DNA from: Hyalangium ruber
GTDB taxonomy: Bacteria; Myxococcota; Myxococcia; Myxococcales; Myxococcaceae
Assembly: GCF_034259325.1 (NCBI RefSeq)
Contig: NZ_JAXIVS010000002.1
Span: 682,001-746,000, forward strand
Length of the DNA: 64,000 nucleotides
Direction: 5' to 3'
Shown here: positions 42,074-50,837 of the stretch, piece after piece
Layout of the letters: each line of letters starts with the position of its first letter
Numbering within the stretch: the first letter of the stretch is position 1
Notes under the pieces: generated by a model
Told to the model about the DNA's origin: nothing
Databases searched by the model: none
The model's input: only the letters and a program-made list of their open reading frames with translations
Translations under genes and position numbers: made by a program

Positions 42074-42877
42074 TTACCGGCTGCGTCCGCCAAACAGTTC
42101 CTCGAGGGCTTTGAGCTGGGTGCTGTTCGAGCGCCCTTCGAGCTCGGCGCGACAGACGGTCTTCAGCCGGGCGAGCACACGGTAGGCGGTGGCGCGGGCG
42201 ATGCCCTGCTCGCGCGCCCAGTCCTCGACGTTGCCCTCGTCCACCAGCAGGTGGCGCAGCAACTCGCGCTCCTGGGGCTTGAGCACCTCCAGGAGCTGTC
42301 CCGCCAGGCGGCGCGCATCCATGCGCCGCCGCAGCGCCTCGGGCGGATCGAACCGGCCGGTGTCCTCGTGCCGGTCCTCGGACTCCACCTGGGCATAGCG
42401 GCGCAGCAGCTCGCGCACGGCCTCGGCGGACGTGGGCCAGCGCCCGAGCTCGGCCGCCTGCGCGCGCAGCGCCTCCTCCACGCGCTCGCGAGAGAAGCGC
42501 TCACCCTCGGTAAGGAGCACGGGCCAGGGCGCGGGCACCACGGGCGCGGCATGAGACATCCGCGCGAGCCCCTCGCGCACGTGCGGCCCGAGCGCGTGCG
42601 CGGCGGCGTGGCCCTCCTGCCCATCGGCCACCACCTGGCGGAAGCGGTGGCGCAGGGCGCGCAGCAGCGCCGCGTCATCCATCGCGAGCAGCTCGCGCCG
42701 GCGCGCGTCGTGGAGGATGTGGCGCTCGAAGAAGAGGCCCAGCAGACCATCCACCAGCTCTCCGGGAGCGGTGCCTGCCAGCAGCAGGCGCAGCGCGGAG
42801 AAGGCAGACTCGGAGAAAGCCCCACTGGCATCGAACTCCCTCAGCGCGGTGCGCACGCCGGCCAGCGAAGCGTCCAT
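42074..42877 (-). CDS. Sigma-70 region-4-like regulator
   Basis: A 267-residue soluble protein. The last 70 residues are sigma-region-4-like: LKPQERELLRHLLVDEGNVEDWAREQGIARATAYRVLARLKTVCRAEL. The rest is helical with no recognisable sigma region 2 (-10 recognition), so it is not an ordinary sigma factor. It starts five bases after the VWA gene's stop codon (overlapping transcription unit) and probably forms an operon with it. Likely a DNA-binding regulator; target unknown. Confidence 0.65.
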   Translation of the reverse strand: MDASLAGVRTALREFDASGAFSESAFSALRLLLAGTAPGELVDGLLGLFFERHILHDARRRELLAMDDAALLRALRHRFRQVVADGQEGHAAAHALGPHVREGLARMSHAAPVVPAPWPVLLTEGERFSRERVEEALRAQAAELGRWPTSAEAVRELLRRYAQVESEDRHEDTGRFDPPEALRRRMDARRLAGQLLEVLKPQERELLRHLLVDEGNVEDWAREQGIARATAYRVLARLKTVCRAELEGRSNSTQLKALEELFGGRSR

Positions 42878-42882
42878 GGTCT

Positions 42883-44127
42883 CTAGTGCTCCACCTTCTT
42901 CTTGGGGTTGATGGGGATGCGGATCACCTGACTCACGGCGGTGCGCGCGCCCTCGGCCTTCGCGCGGCGCACCATGAGGGCGGGCAGCTCGGCCACGCGG
43001 CGCTCCACGGCGAGCCGCAGGTCCGCCAGGCGCTCCAGGTGGCGGCGCGCGGGCACCTCTTCGGCGGACAGACGCACCAGCTCGTGCAGCGCGGCCTCGG
43101 CCTCATTGAGCGCGCGCCCCGCCGACTCCACATCGCGCCGGGAGAGCGCCTTCCACGCGGAGCCCTCGGCGGCCACGAGGTCCAGCTCCACGCTCACCGC
43201 GCGCACCATCCGGCCCTGGGGGCTGTCGGGCAGCACGCGGGTCACGGGCACGGAGGGGCGGCGGGTGTCCCCGTTCTCGAGGAAGGAGGAGGTGACGGTG
43301 AGATTCCACTCCGCGGCGGACAGGCGCCCGGAGAAGAGCGCGCGGCGCAGACACGCCTGGGAGACGGCGCCGAGCAGCACGCTCATGGCATCGCCCTCGA
43401 CGCGGGCGGGGTAGCGGTGGCGGCAGCGCAGCTCGGCGAAGCCGCTGGGCAGCACGTGGATGCGGGCCTCGGAGGCCACCTCGCCGAAGAGCTCGGTCAC
43501 CATGGAGGCCACGGTGGTGGGCAGGGCCTCGGCGTCATCGGCGTGGGTGAAGCCGGTGCCGGAGGGGCCGGTGAGGGCCTCGAGAATCTCCGGCATGTAG
43601 TGGCGGCCCAGGCCGAGCGCGTGCAGGGAGACGCCGGACTCGGCCACCTTGGAGCCGAGCTGCCGGAAGTCGACGATGGCGTTGGGGCCCACGGAGGGCT
43701 CGCCATCGGTGAGCAGCAGCAGCTTGGGGCGCGCGCCGGGGACGAGCACGCGGCGCAGGGCGGCGGCGCCCAGGTCCACGGCCTCATGGAGCGCGGTGCC
43801 CGAGCCCGTCTCCAGGGAGGACAGGCGCTCGGCGAGCTCGGCCTTGGCGTCGGGCTCCATGGCGCGCACGGGGAGGATCTGCTCGGACATGCCATCGAAG
43901 GCGAGCAGGCCGATGTAGTCGCGCGGGCCAGCCTGGGCGACCAGGGCCTGGGCGGCCTCGACGGCGGCGACGAGGGGCGCGCCGCGCATGGAGGCGCTGC
44001 GATCGATGAGGAGATTGACGGCGACGGGAGCGCGGGGCGCGTCCGCATCGGCCTCCAGGGTGACGAGCAGATGGACCTCGCGGCCATGCTCCGTGTCACG
44101 CTCCATCGCCCAGGCCATCTGCTTCAT
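42883..44127 (-). CDS. VWA domain-containing protein
   Basis: A 414-residue protein with an N-terminal von Willebrand factor A domain (about residues 30-205): the MIDAS motif DxSxS is LIDRSASM, followed by LLAFDGMSEQ and LLLLTDGEPSVGP. Behind it are a beta-sandwich-like region (LPSGFAELRCRHRYPARVEG) and a C-terminal helical hairpin (RALNEAEAALHELVRL). No signal peptide. Such VWA proteins often bind metal and protein partners. Immediately upstream of the sigma-region-4-like gene. Function not fixed. Confidence 0.82.
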   Translation of the reverse strand: MKQMAWAMERDTEHGREVHLLVTLEADADAPRAPVAVNLLIDRSASMRGAPLVAAVEAAQALVAQAGPRDYIGLLAFDGMSEQILPVRAMEPDAKAELAERLSSLETGSGTALHEAVDLGAAALRRVLVPGARPKLLLLTDGEPSVGPNAIVDFRQLGSKVAESGVSLHALGLGRHYMPEILEALTGPSGTGFTHADDAEALPTTVASMVTELFGEVASEARIHVLPSGFAELRCRHRYPARVEGDAMSVLLGAVSQACLRRALFSGRLSAAEWNLTVTSSFLENGDTRRPSVPVTRVLPDSPQGRMVRAVSVELDLVAAEGSAWKALSRRDVESAGRALNEAEAALHELVRLSAEEVPARRHLERLADLRLAVERRVAELPALMVRRAKAEGARTAVSQVIRIPINPKKKVEH

Positions 44128-44340
44128 GTGCTTCCCTCGGGGTGTAGGCCCATTGTGCCGTGTTCCTGAGAAAAGAAGACGGCAGCTCCGTGCTCCGTGT
44201 CTCACGCGACACGACACCTCAAGGATTCCAGGGGTTTGCGAAGGGGAACTCCCAAGAGGAGCTTCGACCCGACCCGCCACGTCCACTTCCTTGGACTTCG
44301 GATGCCCCCGCGCCGGCGCGAGCCGCGGGGGCACACGACA

Positions 44341-44502
44341 CTATTCAGCGTCCCAGCCACCCCAGGCTTCTTCGCTATAGGTCCACTGCCGGCCTCCGGC
44401 GGTGACCGTCACGGCGAGCACCCCTTCGCTCTCACCGTCATCTCCCAGAACGACGAAGCCCAGTCCTTCATCGTCCGAGTACGTCGTGTCGTCGTGCCGC
44501 AT
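44341..44502 (-). CDS. 53-residue acidic small protein
   Basis: A short ORF, MRHDDTTYSDDEGLGFVVL and onward, ending GRQWTYSEEAWGGWDAE. It is strongly acidic (Asp/Glu-rich) with three Trp. A GGAGAGG ribosome binding site lies at the proper spacing before the ATG at 44502, the reason to call it. It stands alone between the VWA gene's upstream region and the lipoprotein at 44760. Unknown function. Confidence 0.55.
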   Translation of the reverse strand: MRHDDTTYSDDEGLGFVVLGDDGESEGVLAVTVTAGGRQWTYSEEAWGGWDAE

Positions 44503-44759
44503 GCTGCACCTCTCCGGGCGCTCCGCGACCACCTGGCGGGTAGACGGTGGAAACCCACTCGCCCCCCGGCGGGCGCCCCCCTGTTCGGTCGACGGAGGCC
44601 CGCCCCATGCGGTGCCCCCAATCACGCGTTGACCGATTTACGGCCAAGGTGGGCACGTGTCCGGCGGGTGTAAACCGGTTGAGAGGGCAGGTCCCAGGGC
44701 CCGTCGGGCAGCGCACGGCTGCCTGGCTGCTCCCGTCCAGTGACGGATGCTTGGCGGCC

Positions 44760-46115
44760 TCAGCAGCCGCAGTCGCAGTTGGGCAGGAAGCTGGCCGCGA
44801 GCGGAGCGCCGTCCTCGCGCACCAGCGCCACCCGCGAGGTGAACTCCTGGGTCCGCGTGAGCAGCTCCACCTGGCCATCGCCCTCCACGTCGAGCACCGC
44901 GACGATGTCCTCGCCGTTGACGATGCCGCCCACGGGAGTCTCCCGCCCGTCGCTTCCCAGGGCGACCACGCGCGACACAGTGGCCGCGTAGTCCGGCCCG
45001 CCACACTCGGTCATGCCCTCGCCCGTATGGAAGCGCGCGAGCCCCACCACCACCTGGCGACCGCTCGCGGAGTAGGAGCGCAGCTCCAGTTCCTGCCGCA
45101 GCGGTGTGCCCTGCTGCTGGGCATGGGCCTCGCCCTCCGCGCGAGCCTTGGCGAAGGCCGGCACGCCGCGAAGGGCCTCTTCCTGAGCCGCCTTCACCGG
45201 CTCGGGCAGCGCCTCCGAGCGAGTGAAGTACCGAGGCGCCGGGCTACCCTTGGGCAGGACGAAGGCGAGGGAGGGGTCATCCATGGCGCGGGTGCCCAGC
45301 AGGGAGCAGTCCAGCTCGGCCACGGGCCAGGCGTTGCCACAGCCCGGATCCGCTGGGGGCTCGGGCTGCTGGAAGTAGCCGAAGTGGGGAATGCCCCGGT
45401 TGAGCGAGCCGAAGCCCTTCACCCGGCAGCTCACCTGGATGGGGCCCTGCGCGTCGTACAGGTCGAAGGCCTCCCCCTGCTTGAAGGTGCCGGTGGGGTC
45501 CTCCTTCAAGGAGGCGAACCAGAAGCCCCGGTCCTCGCCCACCGGGCGCAGCTCGGCGCCCGGAGTGTCCTGAGGCTCATGGGTCAGCAGGACGAAGGTT
45601 CGCTTCCCGCGCACATCCAGGAACCGAGGCCCCACGGAGCCCGCCGGAGCCTGGGCGAGCGCCTCGCGGGCCTGGGCCTGCTCGCGGCAGTCCGCCTCGC
45701 GCCGCTCCCGGTCCTTGGCCAGGGCGCCGGCGTTCTTCAGATAGTTGTCGATTCCCGCCCCATCCAGGCGCTGGGCCAGGGCGAGCGCCGCGTCCCTGTC
45801 CGCGAAAGCCCCTGCCACCACCACCTCCAGACACGGGCGCAGCGAGGCGAACGGGGTGGTGGACAGGCGCCGGGCCTCCGAGCCCAGGCCGGCCGCGCGC
45901 AGCTTCTCGAGGACGGGCTCGCCCTCGCCGGGAGTAGGCGAGGAGTGAACAATGACGAGGTACTGCTGGGCGAAGCGAGCCTCGGGGGAAGCGGGCTTCG
46001 AGGGGGCGGGCGAGGGAGCGCTGGCCGAAGAGGCGGGAGCCGCGCCGCCACACCCCTTCACCGAGCCGCAGCCTGCAAGCGCTACCAGCGCCAGAAGGGA
46101 CAACCGGGAGTCCAT
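44760..46115 (-). CDS. Lipoprotein of unknown function with SPOR-like segment
   Basis: A 451-residue precursor with lipobox (LVALAGC). After a Ser/Ala/Pro linker come two strand-helix units (YLVIVHSSPTPGEGEPVLEKLRAAG and LEVVVAGAFADRDAALALAQRL) reminiscent of SPOR-type domains. The large C-terminal part is beta-rich (FLDVRGKRTFVLLTHEP, IVAVLDVEGDGQVELLTRTQEF) and ends in a Cys cluster (NCDCGC). Not assignable to a family. Divergent from the Fe-S gene across a 211-base region with a palindrome. Confidence 0.75.
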   Translation of the reverse strand: MDSRLSLLALVALAGCGSVKGCGGAAPASSASAPSPAPSKPASPEARFAQQYLVIVHSSPTPGEGEPVLEKLRAAGLGSEARRLSTTPFASLRPCLEVVVAGAFADRDAALALAQRLDGAGIDNYLKNAGALAKDRERREADCREQAQAREALAQAPAGSVGPRFLDVRGKRTFVLLTHEPQDTPGAELRPVGEDRGFWFASLKEDPTGTFKQGEAFDLYDAQGPIQVSCRVKGFGSLNRGIPHFGYFQQPEPPADPGCGNAWPVAELDCSLLGTRAMDDPSLAFVLPKGSPAPRYFTRSEALPEPVKAAQEEALRGVPAFAKARAEGEAHAQQQGTPLRQELELRSYSASGRQVVVGLARFHTGEGMTECGGPDYAATVSRVVALGSDGRETPVGGIVNGEDIVAVLDVEGDGQVELLTRTQEFTSRVALVREDGAPLAASFLPNCDCGC

Positions 46116-46227
46116 GCAGCGGGCTTTACCACGGGCCGCTGGCCACTCCACGCCGGAGGGGGATGGCCGCCCGCGTGCCAGGCACACACGCGGTGTTGGG
46201 TCCTGTCGCATGAAACGCCAGAGCGCT

Positions 46228-46241
46228 TGATTCGCGAATCA
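46228..46241. promoter_or_regulatory. Perfect 14-base palindrome upstream of the Fe-S gene
   Basis: TGATTCGCGAATCA is a perfect palindrome, 86 bases before the Fe-S reductase start. It overlaps a TTGATT hexamer that, with TAGGTT 16 bases on, could be a weak promoter. A dimeric repressor such as a TetR-type protein could bind here. A further 8-base hairpin (46265-46283) lies between it and the gene. Confidence 0.45.
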
Positions 46242-46326
46242 CCCCTGTTAGGTTTGGATCCTGCCTTGCCGCATCGCGGCAAGTGAAGCCCACCCGTCGT
46301 CCAGGCTTCCGAGCGCACCGGACCCC

Positions 46327-48516
46327 ATGAGCCCCATCATCACTGGCCTGCTCCTCGTCGTCGCCGTCTCCGTCTTCGCCATCACCATGTCAGGTCGCGC
46401 CGGCGTCCTGCTCGCGATGAAGAAGGAGAACCGGCTCGACCACATTCCCTTCCGCGCCCTGCAGCTGTTGCGCTTCGGGCTCGGACAGAAGCGCATGGTG
46501 GACCCGGAGGAGTTCACGCCGGGCCTGATGCACGTCTTCATCTTCGCGGCGTTCATGGTGCTGGCGCTGCGCACCGTCATGCTGTTCGCCATGGGCTTCA
46601 GCGAGACGGCGTTCGCGGTGCTCACGGACCTGACGGACCCGTTCTGGACGGGCAAGGAGCCGCTGCTCGCCGTCTACCGCGTGTACCTGCTGGTGAAGGA
46701 CGTGGCGGCGACGCTGGCGGTGCTGGGCGTGGTGTACTTCGCCTTCCTGCGAGCGAAGGTGCGGCCGGACCGCATGACGCCCTCCTGGGAGGCCTACCTC
46801 ATCCTGGGCTTCATCGGCGGGCTGATGGTGACGGAGTTCCTGTTCGGCGGCAGCCACATGGTTGCGCAGCACGCGCGGGACAGCGCGGCGGGCGGCTTCA
46901 TGTGGTGGGAGCCGACGACGAGCATGTTCGGCCTGGGAATGCGGGCGCTGGGAGAGACGGGCGCGCACTACCTGGGCCTGGCGGGCTTCTGGATCCACCT
47001 GACCATCATCCTCACGTTCCTGAACTTCCTGCCGAAGGGGAAGCACTTCCACATCATCACCGGCCTGCCGAACGTGTTCTTCCAGCGCACGAACCCGAAC
47101 GGGAAGCTGGGCACGCCGAACCTGGAGAAGGAGGAGTTCGGCACGGCCACGGTGAAGGACCTGACGTGGAAGCAGGGCCTGGACCTGTACTCGTGTACGG
47201 AGTGCGGCCGGTGCCAGACGCACTGTCCCACGTACATCACCGGCAAGCCGCTGACGCACAAGGGCGTGAACCAGGACCTGAAGCACTGGCTCTGGGACCA
47301 CGAGCAATGGGTCGAGGAGGGCTACAGCCCGGGCGGCCACGGGGTGAAGGAGCCGCTGCCGGAGATCGTCGGCAGCGCGCTGAAGGCGGAGACGGTGTGG
47401 GCCTGCACGAGCTGCGGCTGGTGCGAGACGGCGTGCCCGGTGTTCATCGAGAACATCCCGCGACTCATCGACATGCGCCGCTACCAGGTGCAGGTGAAGG
47501 CGGAGTTCCCGCCCGAGATTCAGCGCGTCTTCGAGGGCATCGAGCGGCAGGGCAACCCGTGGGGCATCGGCCAGGACCGGCGTGACGAGTGGGCGGAGGA
47601 CCTGGCGCTGCCGACGTGGGGCGACGGGGGCGGTCCGTACGAGTACCTGTTCTTCGTGGGGTGCGCGGGCAGCTACGACGACAAGCAGAAGAAGGTGAGC
47701 CGGGCGCTGGTGAAGATTCTGCGCGAGGCGGGGGTGAGCTTCGCGACGCTGTCGAAGCAGGAGATGTGCAACGGCGAGACGGCGCGCCGCATGGGCAACG
47801 AGTACCTGTACCAGACGATGGCGAAGATGAACGTGGAGTCGTGGAACGGGCTGGGGGTGAAGGCGGTGATTACCCAGTGCCCGCACTGCTTCAACACCAT
47901 CAAGAACGAGTACCCGGAGTTCGGAGGCGAGTACCGCGTCATCAACCACACGCAGCTCATCAACGACTTGTTGAAGGAGAAGCGCATCAAGCTGTCGGCG
48001 GTGATGAACTCGAAGCTGACGTACCACGACCCCTGCTACCTGGGCCGGCACAACGGCGTGTACGACGCGCCGCGCGAGGTGCTGAAGGCGATTCCGGGGC
48101 TGGAGGTGGTGGAGATGCAGCGCAGCAAGCGCGAGGGCTTCTGCTGCGGCGCGGGTGGCGGGCGCATGTGGATGGAGGAGCACATCGGCACGCGCATCAA
48201 CCACAACCGCATCAACGAGGCGTCGCTGACGCTGAAGCACGCGGAGGACCCGAGCACGCCGTTCCCGGACGCGGCGGACAAGCAGAAGCCGGGACAGGTG
48301 GGCGACTACAAGGAGAAGGGCGGCACGGGCGTGGTGGCGGTGGCGTGCCCGTTCTGCTCGACGATGCTGCGCGACGCGGTGAACGACACGGGCCGCGAGG
48401 AGCACATCAAGGTGAAGGACATCACCGAGCTGGTGGCCGACGCGCTGGTGGAGACCAAGTCCGGCGGACCGGCCACGGTGACGCCGGGCCCGACGGTGAG
48501 CGCCAAGCCCGAGTAA
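46327..48516 (+). CDS. Membrane Fe-S oxidoreductase (ETF:quinone/heterodisulfide reductase type)
   Basis: A 729-residue protein. The first 260 residues hold about six membrane segments with a haem-binding NarI-like character. Two 4Fe-4S ferredoxin motifs follow: CTECGRCQTHCP (Cys290 on) and CTSCGWCETACP (Cys360 on). The C-terminus has two CCG domains: QCPHCFNTIKNEYP, DPCYLGRHN, GFCCGAGGG and VACPFCSTMLRD. This is the architecture of proteins linking electron-transfer flavoprotein or similar donors to menaquinone in fatty-acid oxidation. No etfAB gene is within the window. Confidence 0.9.
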   Translation: MSPIITGLLLVVAVSVFAITMSGRAGVLLAMKKENRLDHIPFRALQLLRFGLGQKRMVDPEEFTPGLMHVFIFAAFMVLALRTVMLFAMGFSETAFAVLTDLTDPFWTGKEPLLAVYRVYLLVKDVAATLAVLGVVYFAFLRAKVRPDRMTPSWEAYLILGFIGGLMVTEFLFGGSHMVAQHARDSAAGGFMWWEPTTSMFGLGMRALGETGAHYLGLAGFWIHLTIILTFLNFLPKGKHFHIITGLPNVFFQRTNPNGKLGTPNLEKEEFGTATVKDLTWKQGLDLYSCTECGRCQTHCPTYITGKPLTHKGVNQDLKHWLWDHEQWVEEGYSPGGHGVKEPLPEIVGSALKAETVWACTSCGWCETACPVFIENIPRLIDMRRYQVQVKAEFPPEIQRVFEGIERQGNPWGIGQDRRDEWAEDLALPTWGDGGGPYEYLFFVGCAGSYDDKQKKVSRALVKILREAGVSFATLSKQEMCNGETARRMGNEYLYQTMAKMNVESWNGLGVKAVITQCPHCFNTIKNEYPEFGGEYRVINHTQLINDLLKEKRIKLSAVMNSKLTYHDPCYLGRHNGVYDAPREVLKAIPGLEVVEMQRSKREGFCCGAGGGRMWMEEHIGTRINHNRINEASLTLKHAEDPSTPFPDAADKQKPGQVGDYKEKGGTGVVAVACPFCSTMLRDAVNDTGREEHIKVKDITELVADALVETKSGGPATVTPGPTVSAKPE

Positions 48517-48517
48517 C

Positions 48518-48552
48518 GCTCCCGCACCGGGAGCAGACCTACTGCTGCTCCC
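48518..48552. terminator. Overlapping hairpins between convergent genes
   Basis: GCTCCC/GGGAGC (48518-48523 with 48529-48534) and GGGAGCAG/CTGCTCCC (48529-48536 with 48545-48552) are mutually exclusive stems sharing an arm. They fall between the Fe-S gene and the convergent lipoprotein gene and could end both transcripts; no U-tract is evident. Confidence 0.5.
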
Positions 48553-49156
48553 GGGCGGTGACGCGGGCCTCGATGGCCTTGGCGGCCTCGAAGTCCACGC
48601 GCTGGAGCAGCTTCCACTCCATCTCCCCGTCACGGCCGACGCTGCGGCTCATCTGCGCGGGCCCTCGGGTGAGCGAGGTGTGGTCCGCCGTGAGCCCCAG
48701 CATGTGGTTGAGCTGGATGGGGTCCTCGGCGAAGGGAGAGATGTCGCCCGCGGCACCTACGGTGAGGTTGCTGCCGCCGGCGCGGTTCTCGCGGGCCGAC
48801 ATGCCACCCTTGTCCCCGGTGAAGATGGTCTGCCGGAAGATGCGGACCACGCTGGTGTCGCGGTCGACGCGGTGGCCCTCGATATAGAGCCGGGAGGCGG
48901 AGCTGACGACGCGCGACTCCTGCAGGTCGCTGCGCCACTCGGTCAGGAGGATGAACTCCTGGTTGCCCTTGCGCGGAGGGTAACCCTCCGACGACACGAG
49001 CTTCACCACCTCGGGCCACACCTTCTCGATGGGCCTCGGGTACACGTGGCGGTGGGCCTCCTGGTACAGCGCATCCTGATGACGCAGGCCGGCGCAACCG
49101 CTCAGCGCCGCGAGAACGCCCAGGGCCAGACACCCCCGTACGACAGATGAACGCAT
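48539..49156 (-). CDS. Lipoprotein of unknown function
   Basis: A 205-residue precursor with lipobox ALSGC. The mature part starts with HRHVYPRPIEKVWPEVVKLVSSEGYPP, resembling an START/SRPBCC-like entry strand and helix, then EFILLTEWRSDLQESRVVSSASRLYIEGHR and RIFRQTIFTGDKG. A family of myxobacterial lipoproteins of this layout exists in my memory, without known function. Possibly outer-membrane attached. Downstream of the ankyrin gene on the same strand. Confidence 0.7.
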   Translation of the reverse strand: MRSSVVRGCLALGVLAALSGCAGLRHQDALYQEAHRHVYPRPIEKVWPEVVKLVSSEGYPPRKGNQEFILLTEWRSDLQESRVVSSASRLYIEGHRVDRDTSVVRIFRQTIFTGDKGGMSARENRAGGSNLTVGAAGDISPFAEDPIQLNHMLGLTADHTSLTRGPAQMSRSVGRDGEMEWKLLQRVDFEAAKAIEARVTAREQQ

Positions 49157-49219
49157 GGCGACTCCTCCGAGGAGGAGGAACGCCCGAGGCAGGTGCGCAT
49201 ATCGCGCGCCCTGCCCTTC

Positions 49220-49699
49220 CTACTTCCGGTTCTTCTCGGAGCGCAGCAGCCGGGCCAGCCGCTGGGTCGGCCCGTCATCGCCCAGCTTGCTGGACACATA
49301 CGCGCCCGCGGAGGCGAGCTTGCGGCGCGTGTTGCTCGGTGCCGGGCCCTCGTCCGGCGGGCCGCGTGGAAGATCCAGGAGGCTCTGGCCCGAGTCCCTC
49401 AACAGCCGCTGCGCCAGGTCGCGCTCGTCGTCGCTCGCGTGGGGCATGAGCAGCTTGCACACCCCGGCGTGGCCATGGGCGGCGGCGATCATCAGCGCCG
49501 TCTCCCCCATGGCGTCGGTGAGGATCGGCTCGGCGCCCGCCGCCAGGAGCGCGCGGGCAATGTCCGCGTGTCCATGCTGCGCGGCCACCATGAGGGGCGT
49601 GCGGCCCTGGTCGCCCAGGGGGTTGGGGTCCTCACCCGCGGCGAGCAGCTCCTCCACGCGGGCCTCGTCACCGGCCATCACGGCATCAAAGAGGGACAT
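49220..49699 (-). CDS. Ankyrin-repeat protein
   Basis: A 159-residue soluble protein with three ankyrin repeats: MSLFDAVMAGDEARVEELLAAG, the core repeat GRTPLMVAAQHGHADIARALLAAG and GETALMIAAAHGHAGVCKLLM. The C-terminal third is polar and ends in a basic helix. It should be a protein-interaction module; the partner is unknown. It lies between the beta-propeller lipoprotein and the small lipoprotein, all on the minus strand. Confidence 0.88.
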   Translation of the reverse strand: MSLFDAVMAGDEARVEELLAAGEDPNPLGDQGRTPLMVAAQHGHADIARALLAAGAEPILTDAMGETALMIAAAHGHAGVCKLLMPHASDDERDLAQRLLRDSGQSLLDLPRGPPDEGPAPSNTRRKLASAGAYVSSKLGDDGPTQRLARLLRSEKNRK

Positions 49700-49766
49700 C
49701 GGCTACCTCCAAGCCGGGAGCATGGCGCCTTCGCTCCCGGTACGCCAGTTGCCCCGGGCGGGTGGC

Positions 49767-50735
49767 TCAGGTGCCCCCGTAGGAGGGCTCGGAGGCGGTG
49801 GGCACCAGCAACGTGCCCGGCCCCAGGGTGGAGGAGCCCAGGCTGACGCGGTAGATGCTCTGGGTGCCGCCCGCGTTGGAGAGGAAGCCCACCTGGGTGG
49901 AGCCCACCCAGCTCGGGAAGCTGTCCTGGGCGCCCGGCTCGCCGGGGTGGTCGGTGATCTGCGTGGGCGAAGTGAACGGATTGAGCCCGCCCACGAAGAT
50001 GCGGGTGCCTCCCGAGCCCAGGCGCCCATCCAACGCCACCTGCCGGCCATCGGGCGACACCACCGCTCGGGTAATCACCGCCTGCACCTCGTTGCCCAGG
50101 TTGTTGGTGACGGAGGTGCTGGTGCCGGTGAGGGTCACCCGCTCCAGCAGGCGCAGGTCCGAGCTGGTGTTGCCCGCAGGCGTGAGCACGCTCTGCCCAT
50201 CCGGGAAGAAGGAGGGCGCGCCGTAGGAGAGGGCGGGGTTGTTGGTGAGCTGCTGGAAGTTGCTGCCGTCCGAGTTCACCCGGCCGAGCGAGAAGTTGTC
50301 CGAGCCGTGGTTGAAGGCGAAGACGATGACGTTGCCGGCGGGGTTGAAGGTGGGAAAGCGGAAGTTGGTGCAACGCGAGCACACGGTGCCACCGGAGGCG
50401 AACACGGTGGAGGGCTGGGTGCTGGCATCCGTGGGGACCGTGCGCAGCTCGAAGCTCGTTCCGGTCTGCTGGACGTAGACGACGCTGCGTCCGTTGGCCG
50501 AGACGGCGGGGTGCAAGGCCCCGCCTCCCGTGGTGAGCCGCTTGGGGCTGTTGGCATCTCCGCGGTCGTCCACCACGTAGACGTTGCGGTCCTCGCGAAG
50601 GAAGACGAAGCCCTTGGTGAACAGCACGTTTCCGCCACCGCCACCGCCGCCGCCATCGTCGATCTCAATGGGCTCGCACGCCGCGAGGCCCGAGGCCAGC
50701 GCCATCGCACCAGCAATCCGCCACATGCGCTTCAT
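49767..50735 (-). CDS. TolB-like beta-propeller lipoprotein
   Basis: A 322-residue precursor with lipobox GLAAC followed by a poly-Gly linker (eight consecutive Gly). The propeller shows repeating PD40/TolB-like strands: ANGRSVVYVQQTG, FNPAGNVIVFAFNHG, PSFFPDGQSVLTPAG, VSPDGRQVALDG and FPSWVGSTQVGFLSN. Probably an outer-membrane or periplasmic binding scaffold. TolB itself is longer and acts with Pal; nothing in this neighbourhood indicates the Tol system. Confidence 0.82.
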   Translation of the reverse strand: MKRMWRIAGAMALASGLAACEPIEIDDGGGGGGGGNVLFTKGFVFLREDRNVYVVDDRGDANSPKRLTTGGGALHPAVSANGRSVVYVQQTGTSFELRTVPTDASTQPSTVFASGGTVCSRCTNFRFPTFNPAGNVIVFAFNHGSDNFSLGRVNSDGSNFQQLTNNPALSYGAPSFFPDGQSVLTPAGNTSSDLRLLERVTLTGTSTSVTNNLGNEVQAVITRAVVSPDGRQVALDGRLGSGGTRIFVGGLNPFTSPTQITDHPGEPGAQDSFPSWVGSTQVGFLSNAGGTQSIYRVSLGSSTLGPGTLLVPTASEPSYGGT

Positions 50736-50837
50736 AGGTAGGTTCCCCGCTCCGCTCAGCACTGTCGCGCCCACACTCTGGGGGCGTGCCCCTTCGACGT
50801 CAACGCGCCAACGGCATTCAAGGGCGGGGAAAGTCGT

